DNA from: Frankineae bacterium MT45
Lineage (GTDB): Bacteria > Actinomycetota > Actinomycetes > Mycobacteriales > Jatrophihabitantaceae
Assembly: GCA_900100325.1 (NCBI GenBank)
Contig: LT629697.1
Span: 1,116,001 to 1,180,000 of the forward strand
Reading direction: 5' to 3'
Length of the DNA stretch: 64,000 nt
Part shown: in pieces, positions 45,042 through 53,228 of the stretch
Numbering within the stretch: the first letter of the stretch is position 1
How the letters are laid out: every line of letters begins with the position of its first letter
Notes under the pieces: generated by a model
What the model was told of the DNA's origin: nothing
The model's input: the letters and a program-made list of their open reading frames with translations, nothing else
The model's database searches: none
Made by a program: the position numbers and the translations under genes

Positions 45042-45638
45042 ATGTCGCACATAGCTCCTGAACGTCCGGCCAAGCGTCGGTTCGACCGCATCGCAGGCTC
45101 TCTCCTGGCTCTCATCGGTGTCGCTGCCGCCGCAGTGGCGATCGTTGCCCTGCACCACCCCAACGGACGGTCGGTCGCCGTCGCCAAAGAGAGCATCGTC
45201 ACCGATTCCGCCGGCAATGAGGTCGCAACCGACACGGTTTCGGCGACGACGACCTCGCGAGCCGCGCCCACATCCGCCGCTCAGAGCTCCTCGAGTCCGG
45301 CCACGTCGGACAGCGCCTCAGCCTCGAGCGGAACGACGACTCTCACCAATTCGAAGTCGATCCCGCTCATCGTGCTCAATAACACGACGCAGACCGACCT
45401 GGCCCAGACGGCCCGCAGCCAGTTCGTCGCCGGCGGCTGGACGGTGAGCTCCGTGGGGAACCTCACCAACAACATCGCCTCCACCGTCGTGTACTACGAC
45501 CCCAGCGATCCGGCCAACGAAGCCGCGGCGAAGGCGCTGCAGGCCCAATTCCCCGTGATCAAAAGGGTGAAGGAGAAGTTCGACGGGCTCCCCAGCGGGC
45601 CATTGATCGTCGTTCTCACGCCCGACTACACCTCCTGA
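45042..45638 (+). CDS. Membrane-anchored LytR_C domain protein (VirR-like)
   Basis: The 198-residue protein has an N-terminal membrane helix (SLLALIGVAAAAVAIVALH), a Ser/Thr/Ala-rich linker and a LytR C-terminal domain (IPLIVLNNTTQTDLAQ, FVAGGWTVSSVG, VVYYDPSDPANEAAAKAL). The M. tuberculosis homologue by position, VirR (Rv0431), affects cell-wall integrity and vesicle release. This protein probably works at the wall too, which is inference from synteny. It starts 11 bases after the DUF3263 stop, with GGAG as ribosome site. Confidence 0.9.
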   Translation: MSHIAPERPAKRRFDRIAGSLLALIGVAAAAVAIVALHHPNGRSVAVAKESIVTDSAGNEVATDTVSATTTSRAAPTSAAQSSSSPATSDSASASSGTTTLTNSKSIPLIVLNNTTQTDLAQTARSQFVAGGWTVSSVGNLTNNIASTVVYYDPSDPANEAAAKALQAQFPVIKRVKEKFDGLPSGPLIVVLTPDYTS

Positions 45639-45754
45639 GCCACGCCGTTCGGCCCAAGGCGGGTCGGCAACGGCGGCTTCGCAGCACTTCGGCCGGAAAC
45701 TCGGGTAGCTGAATGTGTCAGAATGGGTGCAGAACGAACCACAACTTCATACCG

Positions 45755-45897
45755 CTCATCCAGAGGGGCAGAGGGAAACGGCCCGATGAAGCCCCGGCAA
45801 CCACTGTGATGGACATGTCTCGTCAAACCTGATTTTCCGCGCTCGTCAGCAGCGCATGGTCGAGCCCGCCATCGCAGAGAGGTGCCACTTCCGTCCT
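45755..45897 (+). ncRNA. SAM riboswitch (SAM-I or SAM-I/IV type) upstream of threonine synthase
   Basis: The region 45763-45802 reads as the conserved SAM-I core (GAGGG.AAACGGCCCGATGAAG.CCCGGCAACC, with spacing as in S-box RNAs). The 3' core GAGAGGTGCCA with TTCC is at 45876-45892. A P4-like arm of about 75 nt lies between. The P1 stem is not clear, so the subclass is open. It ends about 50 nt before the thrC start; TCCTC at 45893-45898 could pair with the GAGGA near 45922, which suggests control of translation. Confidence 0.82.
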
Positions 45898-45944
45898 CGG
45901 CGCACAGTGACCGGGGGAAGATGAGGAGAAAGGGCTCCCAAGCA

Positions 45945-47207
45945 ATGACCGCACTACTCTCTCGCGCCGCCTCGCCGGCCTCCGGCCTGATCTGTCGCAA
46001 CTGCGGCGCAAGTTACCCGCTCGGTGCGCAGCACGCCTGCTTCGAGTGTTTCGGCCCCCTCGAGATCGGCTACGACGCCGAGGCGCTGGCCCGGGTTACC
46101 CGGGAAGAGATCGAGGCCGGACCACACTCCATCTGGCGCTACGCCGGCCTGCTGCCGGTCGGGCAGAACGAAGAGACCCGCGTCGAGTCCAACACCGGCA
46201 TGACCCCGCTCATCCGGGCCGACAACCTCGGCGCCGCCCTCGGCTTCACCGCCCCGCTCTGGGTCAAGGACGATTCGGCCAACCCCACCCACTCCTTCAA
46301 GGACCGTGTCGTCTCGGTGGCCATGACGGCGGCCCGCGAGCTCGGATTCACCCGCATCGCCTGCGCCTCCACCGGCAATCTGGCCAACTCGGTCGCCGCC
46401 CACGCGGCCCGGATCGGCATGGACTCCATCGTCTTCATCCCCTCGGACCTCGAGCCGGCCAAGATCGTCCAGTCCTCCATCTACGGCACCACCCTGGTCG
46501 GTATCCAGGGCTCCTACGACGACGTGAATCGGCTCTGCTCGGAGCTGTCGGAGACCGACGAGTTCGAGGCCACCGGATTCGTGAACGTCAACGTCCGCCC
46601 GTACTACGCCGAAGGCTCCAAGACCCTTGGCTTCGAGGTCGCCGAGCAACTCGGCTGGCGTATCCCGCCGCAGATCGTGGCGCCGATGGCCTCCGGCTCG
46701 CTGCTGACCAAGGTCAACAAGGCGTTCAAGGAGCTGGTCGCGGCCGGGCTCGTCGACGCCAGCACCTGGAAGGTCTTCGGCGCCCAGTCGGCCGGCTGCT
46801 CGCCGATCGCCACGGCCTTCGCCGAAGGCAAGGACGTCATCACCCCGGTGAAGCCGACCGGGATCGCCAAGTCGCTGAACATCGGCAACCCGGCCGACGG
46901 GCCGTACGCGCTCGACGTGGTGCGCACCACCGGTGGCGCGATGGCCTCGGTCGACGACGATGAGATCCGGGCCGGGATCCGGCTGCTGGCCTCGACCACC
47001 GGCGTCTTCGCCGAGACCGCCGGCGGCGTCACCGTCGCTGTGCTGAAGAAGCTCGTCGAGTCCGGGCAGCTCGACCCGTCCGTCGAGACGGTCATCTACA
47101 ACACCGGTGACGGGCTCAAGACGATCGACGCCGTCGCCGACGGCGCCGGCCCGACCGCTGTCATCCCACCGACGCTGAAGGGCATGCGCGAAGCCGGCCT
47201 GATGTAG
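45945..47207 (+). CDS. thrC: Threonine synthase with N-terminal zinc-ribbon-like segment
   Basis: The 420-residue PLP enzyme converts O-phosphohomoserine to threonine. An N-terminal CxxC...CxxC pair (Cys17, Cys20, Cys32, Cys35) resembles the rubredoxin-like segment of longer threonine synthases, not the short M. tuberculosis type. The PLP lysine is Lys119 in NPTHSFKDR, with the phosphate loop later in the fold (ASTGNLANSVAA binds substrate/cofactor). A SAM-type riboswitch lies upstream. ATG 45945 was chosen by family N-terminus; ribosome-site candidates are GAGGAG and AAGGG upstream. A related fold (cysteate synthase-like) cannot be fully ruled out. Confidence 0.88.
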   Translation: MTALLSRAASPASGLICRNCGASYPLGAQHACFECFGPLEIGYDAEALARVTREEIEAGPHSIWRYAGLLPVGQNEETRVESNTGMTPLIRADNLGAALGFTAPLWVKDDSANPTHSFKDRVVSVAMTAARELGFTRIACASTGNLANSVAAHAARIGMDSIVFIPSDLEPAKIVQSSIYGTTLVGIQGSYDDVNRLCSELSETDEFEATGFVNVNVRPYYAEGSKTLGFEVAEQLGWRIPPQIVAPMASGSLLTKVNKAFKELVAAGLVDASTWKVFGAQSAGCSPIATAFAEGKDVITPVKPTGIAKSLNIGNPADGPYALDVVRTTGGAMASVDDDEIRAGIRLLASTTGVFAETAGGVTVAVLKKLVESGQLDPSVETVIYNTGDGLKTIDAVADGAGPTAVIPPTLKGMREAGLM

Positions 47208-47256
47208 CGGCAGAACGCGACTGCCCGGCCCGGATCGCCACCTCACCATTCGAGAC

Positions 47257-47279
47257 GTCTCCGTCAGTCAGGCGGAGAC
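47257..47279. terminator. Short hairpin between thrC and the permease gene
   Basis: GTCTCCG (47257-47263) and CGGAGAC (47273-47279) enclose nine bases, between two convergent genes. It is a probable bidirectional terminator. Confidence 0.5.
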
Positions 47280-47327
47280 TTCTGCGTCATTCAGGCGGAG
47301 GGGGCGGACCCGAGCCAGGCAGCGCCG

Positions 47328-48920
47328 TTACATCGCCGCTTGTCCGGCGGCGACGTCCGCGTCGCGGACCGGAAGCAGTGCCGCGCTGTGGGGCACGTGG
47401 ACCAGAACGATCTTGTTGTGCAACTGCCGCACCGCGAAGTAGATCCCGCCGACCGCCAGCGTGATACCGACGAAGAGCAGGCCACTCCACTTCAGCCACC
47501 AGGTGTCGCCGGAGAGGTCGTAGATGACCGCGCGCGGCCAGAGCAGGTTCACGATCATGATGGCCTGGAAGATGACGGCGGCCACGTTGACCGGGATGCC
47601 CCACTTCCCCAGCGAGAACAACGGCTTGCCGTCCTCATCGACCCCGGCCGGGAATCGGTCGGTGTTGGCGCGGCGGATCCGCACGATGAGAAGCGGGATC
47701 GTCACCCCGAAGTACGCGACGTACAGCATGCCGATGCAGAGGCTGGCGAGCGCCGTGAAGATCGTCGTGGAGTCGATGTTGACCAGCAGCGCGATGGCGG
47801 CACCGAGGCCGACGACGATGGAGGTGATGATCGGGGTTCCCGTGCGGGGCGAGACCTTGGCCAGGGCGCGGTGGCCCGGGAAGGCCTTCTCGCGTGACAT
47901 CGAGTACATCATCCGGGCGCCCGACGTCTGGCAGGCGAGCGTGCAGGCGAAGACGGCCACGGCGACGCAGCAGAGCAGCAGGCGGCCGACCACGTTGCCG
48001 AGCCGGTCGGAGACGACCCAGGCCAGCCCGCCGCTGGCGAGGTTTCCGTCGGTGAGGCTGGAGGCGGCCATCAAGCCCCCGAGGATCAGCAACAATCCGC
48101 CGGCACCGGAGGTGGTGAGTGCGCGGATGATCGTCTTCGGTGTGGTCTTGCGCGGGGTGTACGTCTCCTCAGAGAGCTCTCCGGCGGAGTCGAACCCGAC
48201 CATGACGTAGGCGGCCATCAGTGACGAGGCGAGCCAGGCAAAGAAATAGTTGCTGATGCCGGTCGCCTTCGGATCCCAGCCGGTGTTGTGCATGACGACG
48301 GACGGGCCGCGCTTGGAGAGGCAGAAGAGCAGCACGATCAGAGTGATGACGGCGACGATCTCGACCGCGACGCCGACACTGGTCGCCGCCGCCATCTGCC
48401 GGATCCCGAGCACGTTCACGATCGTGGTGATGACGAGCAGGGCGACGCCGAGCACGACGGCGTTCTGGGCGCCGGTGCGGGAGAGGATCGAGGGGTCGGC
48501 ATCATGGCCGCCGACGATCTGGAACCCGGACCAGATCGACGGGAGAACGGCCTGGATGGCGATCGCCGCGACGGCGGTGGTGAGGATCTGGCCGATGATC
48601 ATGATCCATCCGGTGAACCAGCCCCAGATCGTGCCGGCGAGGCGACTCGACCACTGAAAGATCGCGCCCGAGACGGGCCACCGTCCGGCCAGTTCTGAGA
48701 AGAGCAGCGCCACACAGAGTTGGCCGGCGAAGACGACGGGCCACGTCCAGAAGAACGAAGCCCCGCCGAGGAAGAAACCAAGGCCGAACAACTGGAACAC
48801 GGTCGTGAGGATCGACACGAACGAGAACCCGGCGGCGAACGAGGCGAACACCCCGACGCCGCGATGTAACTCCTGCTCGTAGCCGAGCTCGGTCTTGGCG
48901 TCGGTCGTTACTGCAGTCAC
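47328..48920 (-). CDS. APC-family permease under guanidine riboswitch control
   Basis: The 530-residue protein has about 12 membrane helices. APC-superfamily marks are the N-terminal GVFASFAAGFSFVSILTTVF region and SSLMAAYVMVGFDSAGELSEET in the middle. By general family it is an amino acid/polyamine permease. The guanidine-I riboswitch 26 bases upstream indicates that it moves guanidine or a guanidino compound, or works in that pathway. GTG 48920 has GGAGG before it; the upstream frame to 49052 runs through the riboswitch and is not coding. It diverges from a ureohydrolase gene. Confidence 0.9.
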   Translation of the reverse strand: MTAVTTDAKTELGYEQELHRGVGVFASFAAGFSFVSILTTVFQLFGLGFFLGGASFFWTWPVVFAGQLCVALLFSELAGRWPVSGAIFQWSSRLAGTIWGWFTGWIMIIGQILTTAVAAIAIQAVLPSIWSGFQIVGGHDADPSILSRTGAQNAVVLGVALLVITTIVNVLGIRQMAAATSVGVAVEIVAVITLIVLLFCLSKRGPSVVMHNTGWDPKATGISNYFFAWLASSLMAAYVMVGFDSAGELSEETYTPRKTTPKTIIRALTTSGAGGLLLILGGLMAASSLTDGNLASGGLAWVVSDRLGNVVGRLLLCCVAVAVFACTLACQTSGARMMYSMSREKAFPGHRALAKVSPRTGTPIITSIVVGLGAAIALLVNIDSTTIFTALASLCIGMLYVAYFGVTIPLLIVRIRRANTDRFPAGVDEDGKPLFSLGKWGIPVNVAAVIFQAIMIVNLLWPRAVIYDLSGDTWWLKWSGLLFVGITLAVGGIYFAVRQLHNKIVLVHVPHSAALLPVRDADVAAGQAAM

Positions 48921-48945
48921 GGAGACCTCCAAATACTTGGACGAA

Positions 48946-49075
48946 TCTCCCGGGCTTTTCTCCCGCCGTGGAACGACCGACCGGCGGGCGCCGACGATCG
49001 CCTGTGTCTCTCGGACCAGACCCCGCGTCGCTGTCGCCAGTCGCCATGCCACGCGTACGGAACCCTAGACACGCC
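48946..49075 (-). ncRNA. Guanidine-I riboswitch (ykkC-yxkD motif)
   Basis: On the minus strand all three hallmark segments of the class occur in order: CTAGGGTTCCG (49068-49058), CTGGTCCGAGAGACACAGGC (about 49021-49001) and CACGGCGGGAGAAAAGCCCG with GGGAGA (48970-48946). The variable P2/P3 arms lie between. The aptamer ends 25 bases before the permease start, and GGGAGA at its 3' end can pair with TCTCC just before the GTG, which fits translational control by ligand. Members of this class bind guanidinium and switch genes on. Confidence 0.93.
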
Positions 49076-49278
49076 TCGCTGTGCGAGTCGTGATTTAGCG
49101 AACACTCTGACTGTTTCGGCGAACACCAGCGCAGGTGAACAGCATGTTTCATCGCGCGTCCATGCTGGACAGGGGACGGGCCGACCAGAAGAATCCACCG
49201 CAGGAGCCGGTCAACAGCTCCCCGGACGAGGCGCGTCGTACCCGGCTTGCGACAAGACGATGCGGACAGGAGCAAGCC

Positions 49279-50433
49279 GTGACTGAACGCGCACCCAACT
49301 CATTCGAGGGAGTCAACGACGAGGGGTACTGGGCCCAACAAGCCGAGGGACGCCTGCCCGACCGTCGGCACCTGGAGGAGATCGAGCGCGGTCTGACCTT
49401 CGGGCTCGAGGCCGCCCCGACCATCGTCGACCGGCGCATCTCCACCTTCGTCCGTGGAGAACTGCCGCATTTTGCTGGGGAAACCGGCACGTTCCTCAAG
49501 TCGCCGTTCATGGAGGACGTACACGATGTCGGTGATGCCGAGGTCGCCTTCTTCGGCGTGCCGCTGGACTCAGGGGCCACCTATCGGCCGGGTACCCGAT
49601 TCGGCCCGCAGGGGATCCGGCGGGCCACCAACCTCTTCGGCACCTACTCCTACGAGCAGGGGGTGGATCTGCGCGAGCAGGTGAACATGGTCGACCTCGG
49701 CGATGTCTTCACGATCCCGGGGAACCTGGAGAAGTCTTTCGACCAGATCAGCCAGGCCATGGCCCATGTCGCGCAGTCGGGCGCGATGCCGGTGGTACTC
49801 GGCGGCGACCACTCGATCGGCTTCCCGACCATCCGCGGTCTGGCCCCGCACCTGGACGGAAACATCGGAATCATCCACTTCGATCGGCACGTCGACACCC
49901 AGGAGACGGATCTCGACGAGCGCATGCACACCACTCCGTGGTTCCACGCGACGAATATCAAGAACGCGCCGGCAACGAACCTGGTCCAGGTCGGCATCGG
50001 AGGATGGCAGGCGCCGCGTCCGGGCGTGCAGGTAGGTCGCGAGCGCGGCACGACCGTCATCACCGTCGGCGACGTCGAGCGGACCGGCTGGGAGAAGGTC
50101 GTCGAGACGGCCCTCGAGGTCGCGTGGAAGGGCGCGAAGGCCGTGTACCTCTCGTTCGACATCGACGTCTTCGACGCCGGTTTCGTCCCCGGGACCGGAT
50201 GGCCGGAGCCGGGTGGCCTGCTGCCGCGGGAGGGCCTGAACATGGTCCGCGCCATCGCGCGGGAGGGCCTGGCCGGCATCGAGGTGGTCGAATGCTCGCC
50301 GCCGTACGACACGTCCGAGCAGACGGCCCTGCTCTCGGCCCGGGTCATCATGGACTCGCTGGCCAGCATGGTGCAGGCCGGCAAGATCGGGACCAAGGCG
50401 GCACAGTTGGATCGGCGAGCCTGGGGACCGTGA
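49279..50433 (+). CDS. Ureohydrolase (arginase/agmatinase) family enzyme, candidate guanidine hydrolase
   Basis: The 384-residue enzyme has an extended N-terminus (about 85 residues) and the metal motifs GGDHS (His178), FDRHVDTQE (Asp202, His204, Asp206) and SFDIDVFDAG (Asp294, Asp296). The usual DAHxD is DRHVD here. Annotated agmatinases with this motif and a long N-terminus include, to my knowledge, nickel-dependent guanidine hydrolases (GdmH). Divergence from a permease with a guanidine-I riboswitch supports that role over agmatinase. GTG 49279 has CAGGAG upstream. No riboswitch was found on its own strand, and no nickel-chaperone genes are adjacent. Confidence 0.82.
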   Translation: MTERAPNSFEGVNDEGYWAQQAEGRLPDRRHLEEIERGLTFGLEAAPTIVDRRISTFVRGELPHFAGETGTFLKSPFMEDVHDVGDAEVAFFGVPLDSGATYRPGTRFGPQGIRRATNLFGTYSYEQGVDLREQVNMVDLGDVFTIPGNLEKSFDQISQAMAHVAQSGAMPVVLGGDHSIGFPTIRGLAPHLDGNIGIIHFDRHVDTQETDLDERMHTTPWFHATNIKNAPATNLVQVGIGGWQAPRPGVQVGRERGTTVITVGDVERTGWEKVVETALEVAWKGAKAVYLSFDIDVFDAGFVPGTGWPEPGGLLPREGLNMVRAIAREGLAGIEVVECSPPYDTSEQTALLSARVIMDSLASMVQAGKIGTKAAQLDRRAWGP

Positions 50434-50539
50434 CGACTCACTAGCCTGCGGTAGCGGTGCGGCTGGTCGTCGGGTCACGACCCGGCGACCAGTTCCCGCC
50501 CCACCTCAGCACGAAACACGTGGCGAGCATGATGGTTTG

Positions 50540-52411
50540 GTGCACATCGCCGTCGGTTTGGTCGCCCTCGTGGTCGTCGTCGCCAGCGTCGCCGGCCTGG
50601 CCGAGCGGTTCGGTGCCTCGCCACCGCTCGCCCTGGTCGTGGTCGGCGTCATCGGATCCTTCGTACCCGGCGTCCCGGACCTGAAGATCAACCCCGAGGT
50701 CATCCTCACCGGGCTGCTACCCCCGCTGCTCTACGCCTCGGCCATCCGGATGTCCTTCGTCGACATCAAACGCAATCGCCGCCCGATCCTGCTGCTGTCG
50801 GTCGGGTTGGTGGCCGTGAGCACGGTCGTGGTCGGGGTCGTCACCTGGTGGCTGATCCCGGCGATCTCGGTCGCCGCCGCGTTCGCCCTCGGCGCTGTGG
50901 TTGCGCCCCCGGACGCGGTGGCCGCCAGCGCCGTGGGGCGGCGCGTCGGCATGCCGCGTCGCACCGTCTCGATCCTGGAGGGCGAGAGCCTCTTCAACGA
51001 CGCCACCTCCCTGGTCGCCCTCGACACCGCGATCGCCGCAATCACCAGGAACATCACCGTCGGCGAGGTGGCTGCCCGCTTCCTGCTCGCGGCCGTGGGT
51101 GGCATCGTCATCGGCATCGCGGTGGCGATGCTGCTCAGCTTCATCCGCAAGCACATCGATCAGCCCGTGCTCGACACGACGCTCTCCTTCGTCGCCCCCT
51201 ACGTCGCCTTCCTGCCGGCCCAAGCGGTGCACTCTTCGGGCGTGGTCGCCGTCGTGATCACCGGCCTGCTGCTCAGCCATACCGCGCCCCGCATCCAATC
51301 GGCGACCTCGCGCATCTCCGAGAGCCTGAACTGGCGCACCATCCAGTTCCTGCTGGAGAACCTGGTCTTCCTGCTCATCGGACTGCAGTTGCAGGACATG
51401 CTTCGCGGGGTCCACGACTCCGGTGACTCCTTCGCGCAGGTGGCGACGACCTGCATCACGGTGCTGCTGACCTGCATGCTGGTGCGAGCCGTCTGGGTCT
51501 ATGCCGCCTGCGGCGCCTACAAGATCGGGACGCCGAAGATGCGGGCCGCCGCCTGGAGTTGGTCGACGGCGGCCGTCATCTCCTGGTGCGGGATGCGAGG
51601 CGTGGTGACCCTGGCCGCGGTCTTCCTGCTCCCCGACAGCATCCCGCAGCTGCCGTTGCTGAAACTCGCCGCCTTCACCGTCGTCGCCGGCACGCTGCTG
51701 ATCCAGGGCCTGACTCTCCCGATGCTGGTCCGCCGTCTCGGTCTGCGGGGGCCCGATGCCGCCGAGGACGCGCTGCAGGCCGCCTCGCTGGTCTCCGAAG
51801 CGACCCGGGCCGGCCTGGAGCGCCTGGAGGAGGTGCGGGAGCCGTCCGACCCGGAGGAGGTCATCGAACAGCTCCGGGCCCGGGCCACCAGCCGCAGCAA
51901 CCAGGCCTGGGAGCGGCTCGGGCGTAGCGAGTCCGAACTCGAGCCACCGTCGGTGACGTATCGGCGGTTGCGGGTGCAGATGCTGGACGCCGAGCGGGAG
52001 ACGATTCTCGACGCCCGCGACGCCGGCACGCTCGACTATCCGGTGCTGCAGGCGGCCATGTCGGCCGTCGACGTCGAGGAGTCGCTGCTGGACCGGCTGG
52101 AGAGCGCGGATTCGCGGCTGGAGAACGACCTGGTTCCCCGCCCATCCGTCGACGGCGAGTGTGAGCACCTACGCGACGTGCCGCGTACGGCCGTGCCGAA
52201 GACGCCGGGCGCCTGCGCCGAGTGCCTGGAGGAGGGCACCGCCTGGGTGCATCTGCGAATGTGCCTGAGCTGCGGCCACGTCGGCTGCTGCGACTCCTCG
52301 GTGGGGCTGCACGCCGAGGGGCACTTCCGCCAGACCGGGCATCCGGTGATGCGCAGCGTCGAGCCGGGGGAGGCCTGGCGCTGGTGCTACGTCGACGAGC
52401 GGCTGGGCTGA
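50540..52411 (+). CDS. Na+/H+ antiporter (CPA1/NhaP type) with C-terminal UBP-type zinc finger
   Basis: The protein of about 623 residues has 11-12 membrane helices with CPA1 motifs (PPLLYASAIRMSF, AVVAPPDAVAASAVG, LEGESLFNDATSLV and SWCGMRGVVTLAAVF). The cytoplasmic tail has a helical part with EATRAGLERLEEVREP. It ends in a ZnF_UBP domain (about 535-620): CEHLRDV, CAECLEEGTAW, CLSCGHVGCCDSS, GLHAEGHFRQTGHPV. It exchanges sodium (or potassium) for protons; the zinc finger may regulate it. The start is TTG 50537 or GTG 50540, and neither has a good ribosome site. Confidence 0.9.
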   Translation: MHIAVGLVALVVVVASVAGLAERFGASPPLALVVVGVIGSFVPGVPDLKINPEVILTGLLPPLLYASAIRMSFVDIKRNRRPILLLSVGLVAVSTVVVGVVTWWLIPAISVAAAFALGAVVAPPDAVAASAVGRRVGMPRRTVSILEGESLFNDATSLVALDTAIAAITRNITVGEVAARFLLAAVGGIVIGIAVAMLLSFIRKHIDQPVLDTTLSFVAPYVAFLPAQAVHSSGVVAVVITGLLLSHTAPRIQSATSRISESLNWRTIQFLLENLVFLLIGLQLQDMLRGVHDSGDSFAQVATTCITVLLTCMLVRAVWVYAACGAYKIGTPKMRAAAWSWSTAAVISWCGMRGVVTLAAVFLLPDSIPQLPLLKLAAFTVVAGTLLIQGLTLPMLVRRLGLRGPDAAEDALQAASLVSEATRAGLERLEEVREPSDPEEVIEQLRARATSRSNQAWERLGRSESELEPPSVTYRRLRVQMLDAERETILDARDAGTLDYPVLQAAMSAVDVEESLLDRLESADSRLENDLVPRPSVDGECEHLRDVPRTAVPKTPGACAECLEEGTAWVHLRMCLSCGHVGCCDSSVGLHAEGHFRQTGHPVMRSVEPGEAWRWCYVDERLG

Positions 52412-52500
52412 GTTGGTGCCGATAGCAGTCGACAGCCGACTCGCGGCAGCCAGCGTCGGACACGCCGCGCCAGCAGCGACGAAGGCCAATTCCCCTTCGA

Positions 52501-52506
52501 TATCGT
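52501..52506 (+). promoter_or_regulatory. Leaderless-type -10 element (TATCGT)
   Basis: TATCGT, six bases, then the ATG at 52513. Confidence 0.45.
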
Positions 52507-52512
52507 GAAGGC

Positions 52513-53034
52513 ATGGAGCAGCCTGCGGTCGACGACAAGGACTGGACCTGGGTCCTCGACGAGCCCTGTCCGGAGTGCGGCTTCGACGCCGCGCAGGTCA
52601 GCGGCCGGGACGTCCCGGCGATCGTCGACGACGCCCGACACCGCTTCACCGTCGCCCTGACCCGGCCGGACGCCAAGCAGCGCCCGGAGCCGCGCACCTG
52701 GTCGACCCTGGAGTACGCCTGCCACGTACGGGACGTGAACCGCATCATGACCGAACGCGTTGAGCTGATGCTCAACAATGACGACCCCCAGTTCCCGAAC
52801 TGGGATCAGGATGAGACGGCGCTGACCGACCGCTACGCCGAACAGATCCCATCGCAGGTCGCGGCTGAGCTGCAGGTGCAGTTCAGTGACGCCTCCCGGG
52901 TCTTCGGTGCGGTGCAGCAGGATCAATGGGAGCGTCCGGGACGCCGCTCGAACGGCTCCGCCTTCACAGTGGATTCACTCGGCCGTTATTTCGCGCATGA
53001 CCTCGTGCATCACCTGCACGACATCAGCGCCTGA
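52513..53034 (+). CDS. DinB-fold protein with N-terminal CPECGF motif
   Basis: The 173-residue protein has a DinB-like four-helix bundle with metal-site histidines in EYACHVRDVNRI and HDLVHHLHDI. A conserved PCPECGFDA near the N-terminus could bind metal. This is a common actinobacterial subfamily; the enzymatic role (thiol transferase or other) is not known. It lacks a ribosome site and has a leaderless -10. The following 194 bp before the MMPL gene hold no gene. Confidence 0.82.
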   Translation: MEQPAVDDKDWTWVLDEPCPECGFDAAQVSGRDVPAIVDDARHRFTVALTRPDAKQRPEPRTWSTLEYACHVRDVNRIMTERVELMLNNDDPQFPNWDQDETALTDRYAEQIPSQVAAELQVQFSDASRVFGAVQQDQWERPGRRSNGSAFTVDSLGRYFAHDLVHHLHDISA

Positions 53035-53228
53035 TCTGCCCCGATTGGCGGCAATTTCCTCACACCGGCGCGGCTGCTGGTGACCTAAGCGCTACCCCCG
53101 GTTAAACAGGCTGAATGGGATCTTATTTAGACGAAGTTCCCTAATGGCGTTTTCGCTACTCGCCAGTAGACTTCCCCGATACTCGGAAGATTTCGGTCTC
53201 GGTAGCCATAGGGGGTGCGCACCGTTCG

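Noticed and set aside
49076-49278. A second guanidine riboswitch (mini-ykkC or type III) for the ureohydrolase gene
   Set aside because: ACGG/ACGA tetraloops occur in GC-rich sequence but without pairing stems; no conserved core was found on the plus strand.
49135-49278. Upstream ATG giving a longer ureohydrolase
   Set aside because: The added residues are basic low-complexity and GTG 49279 has a clear ribosome site.
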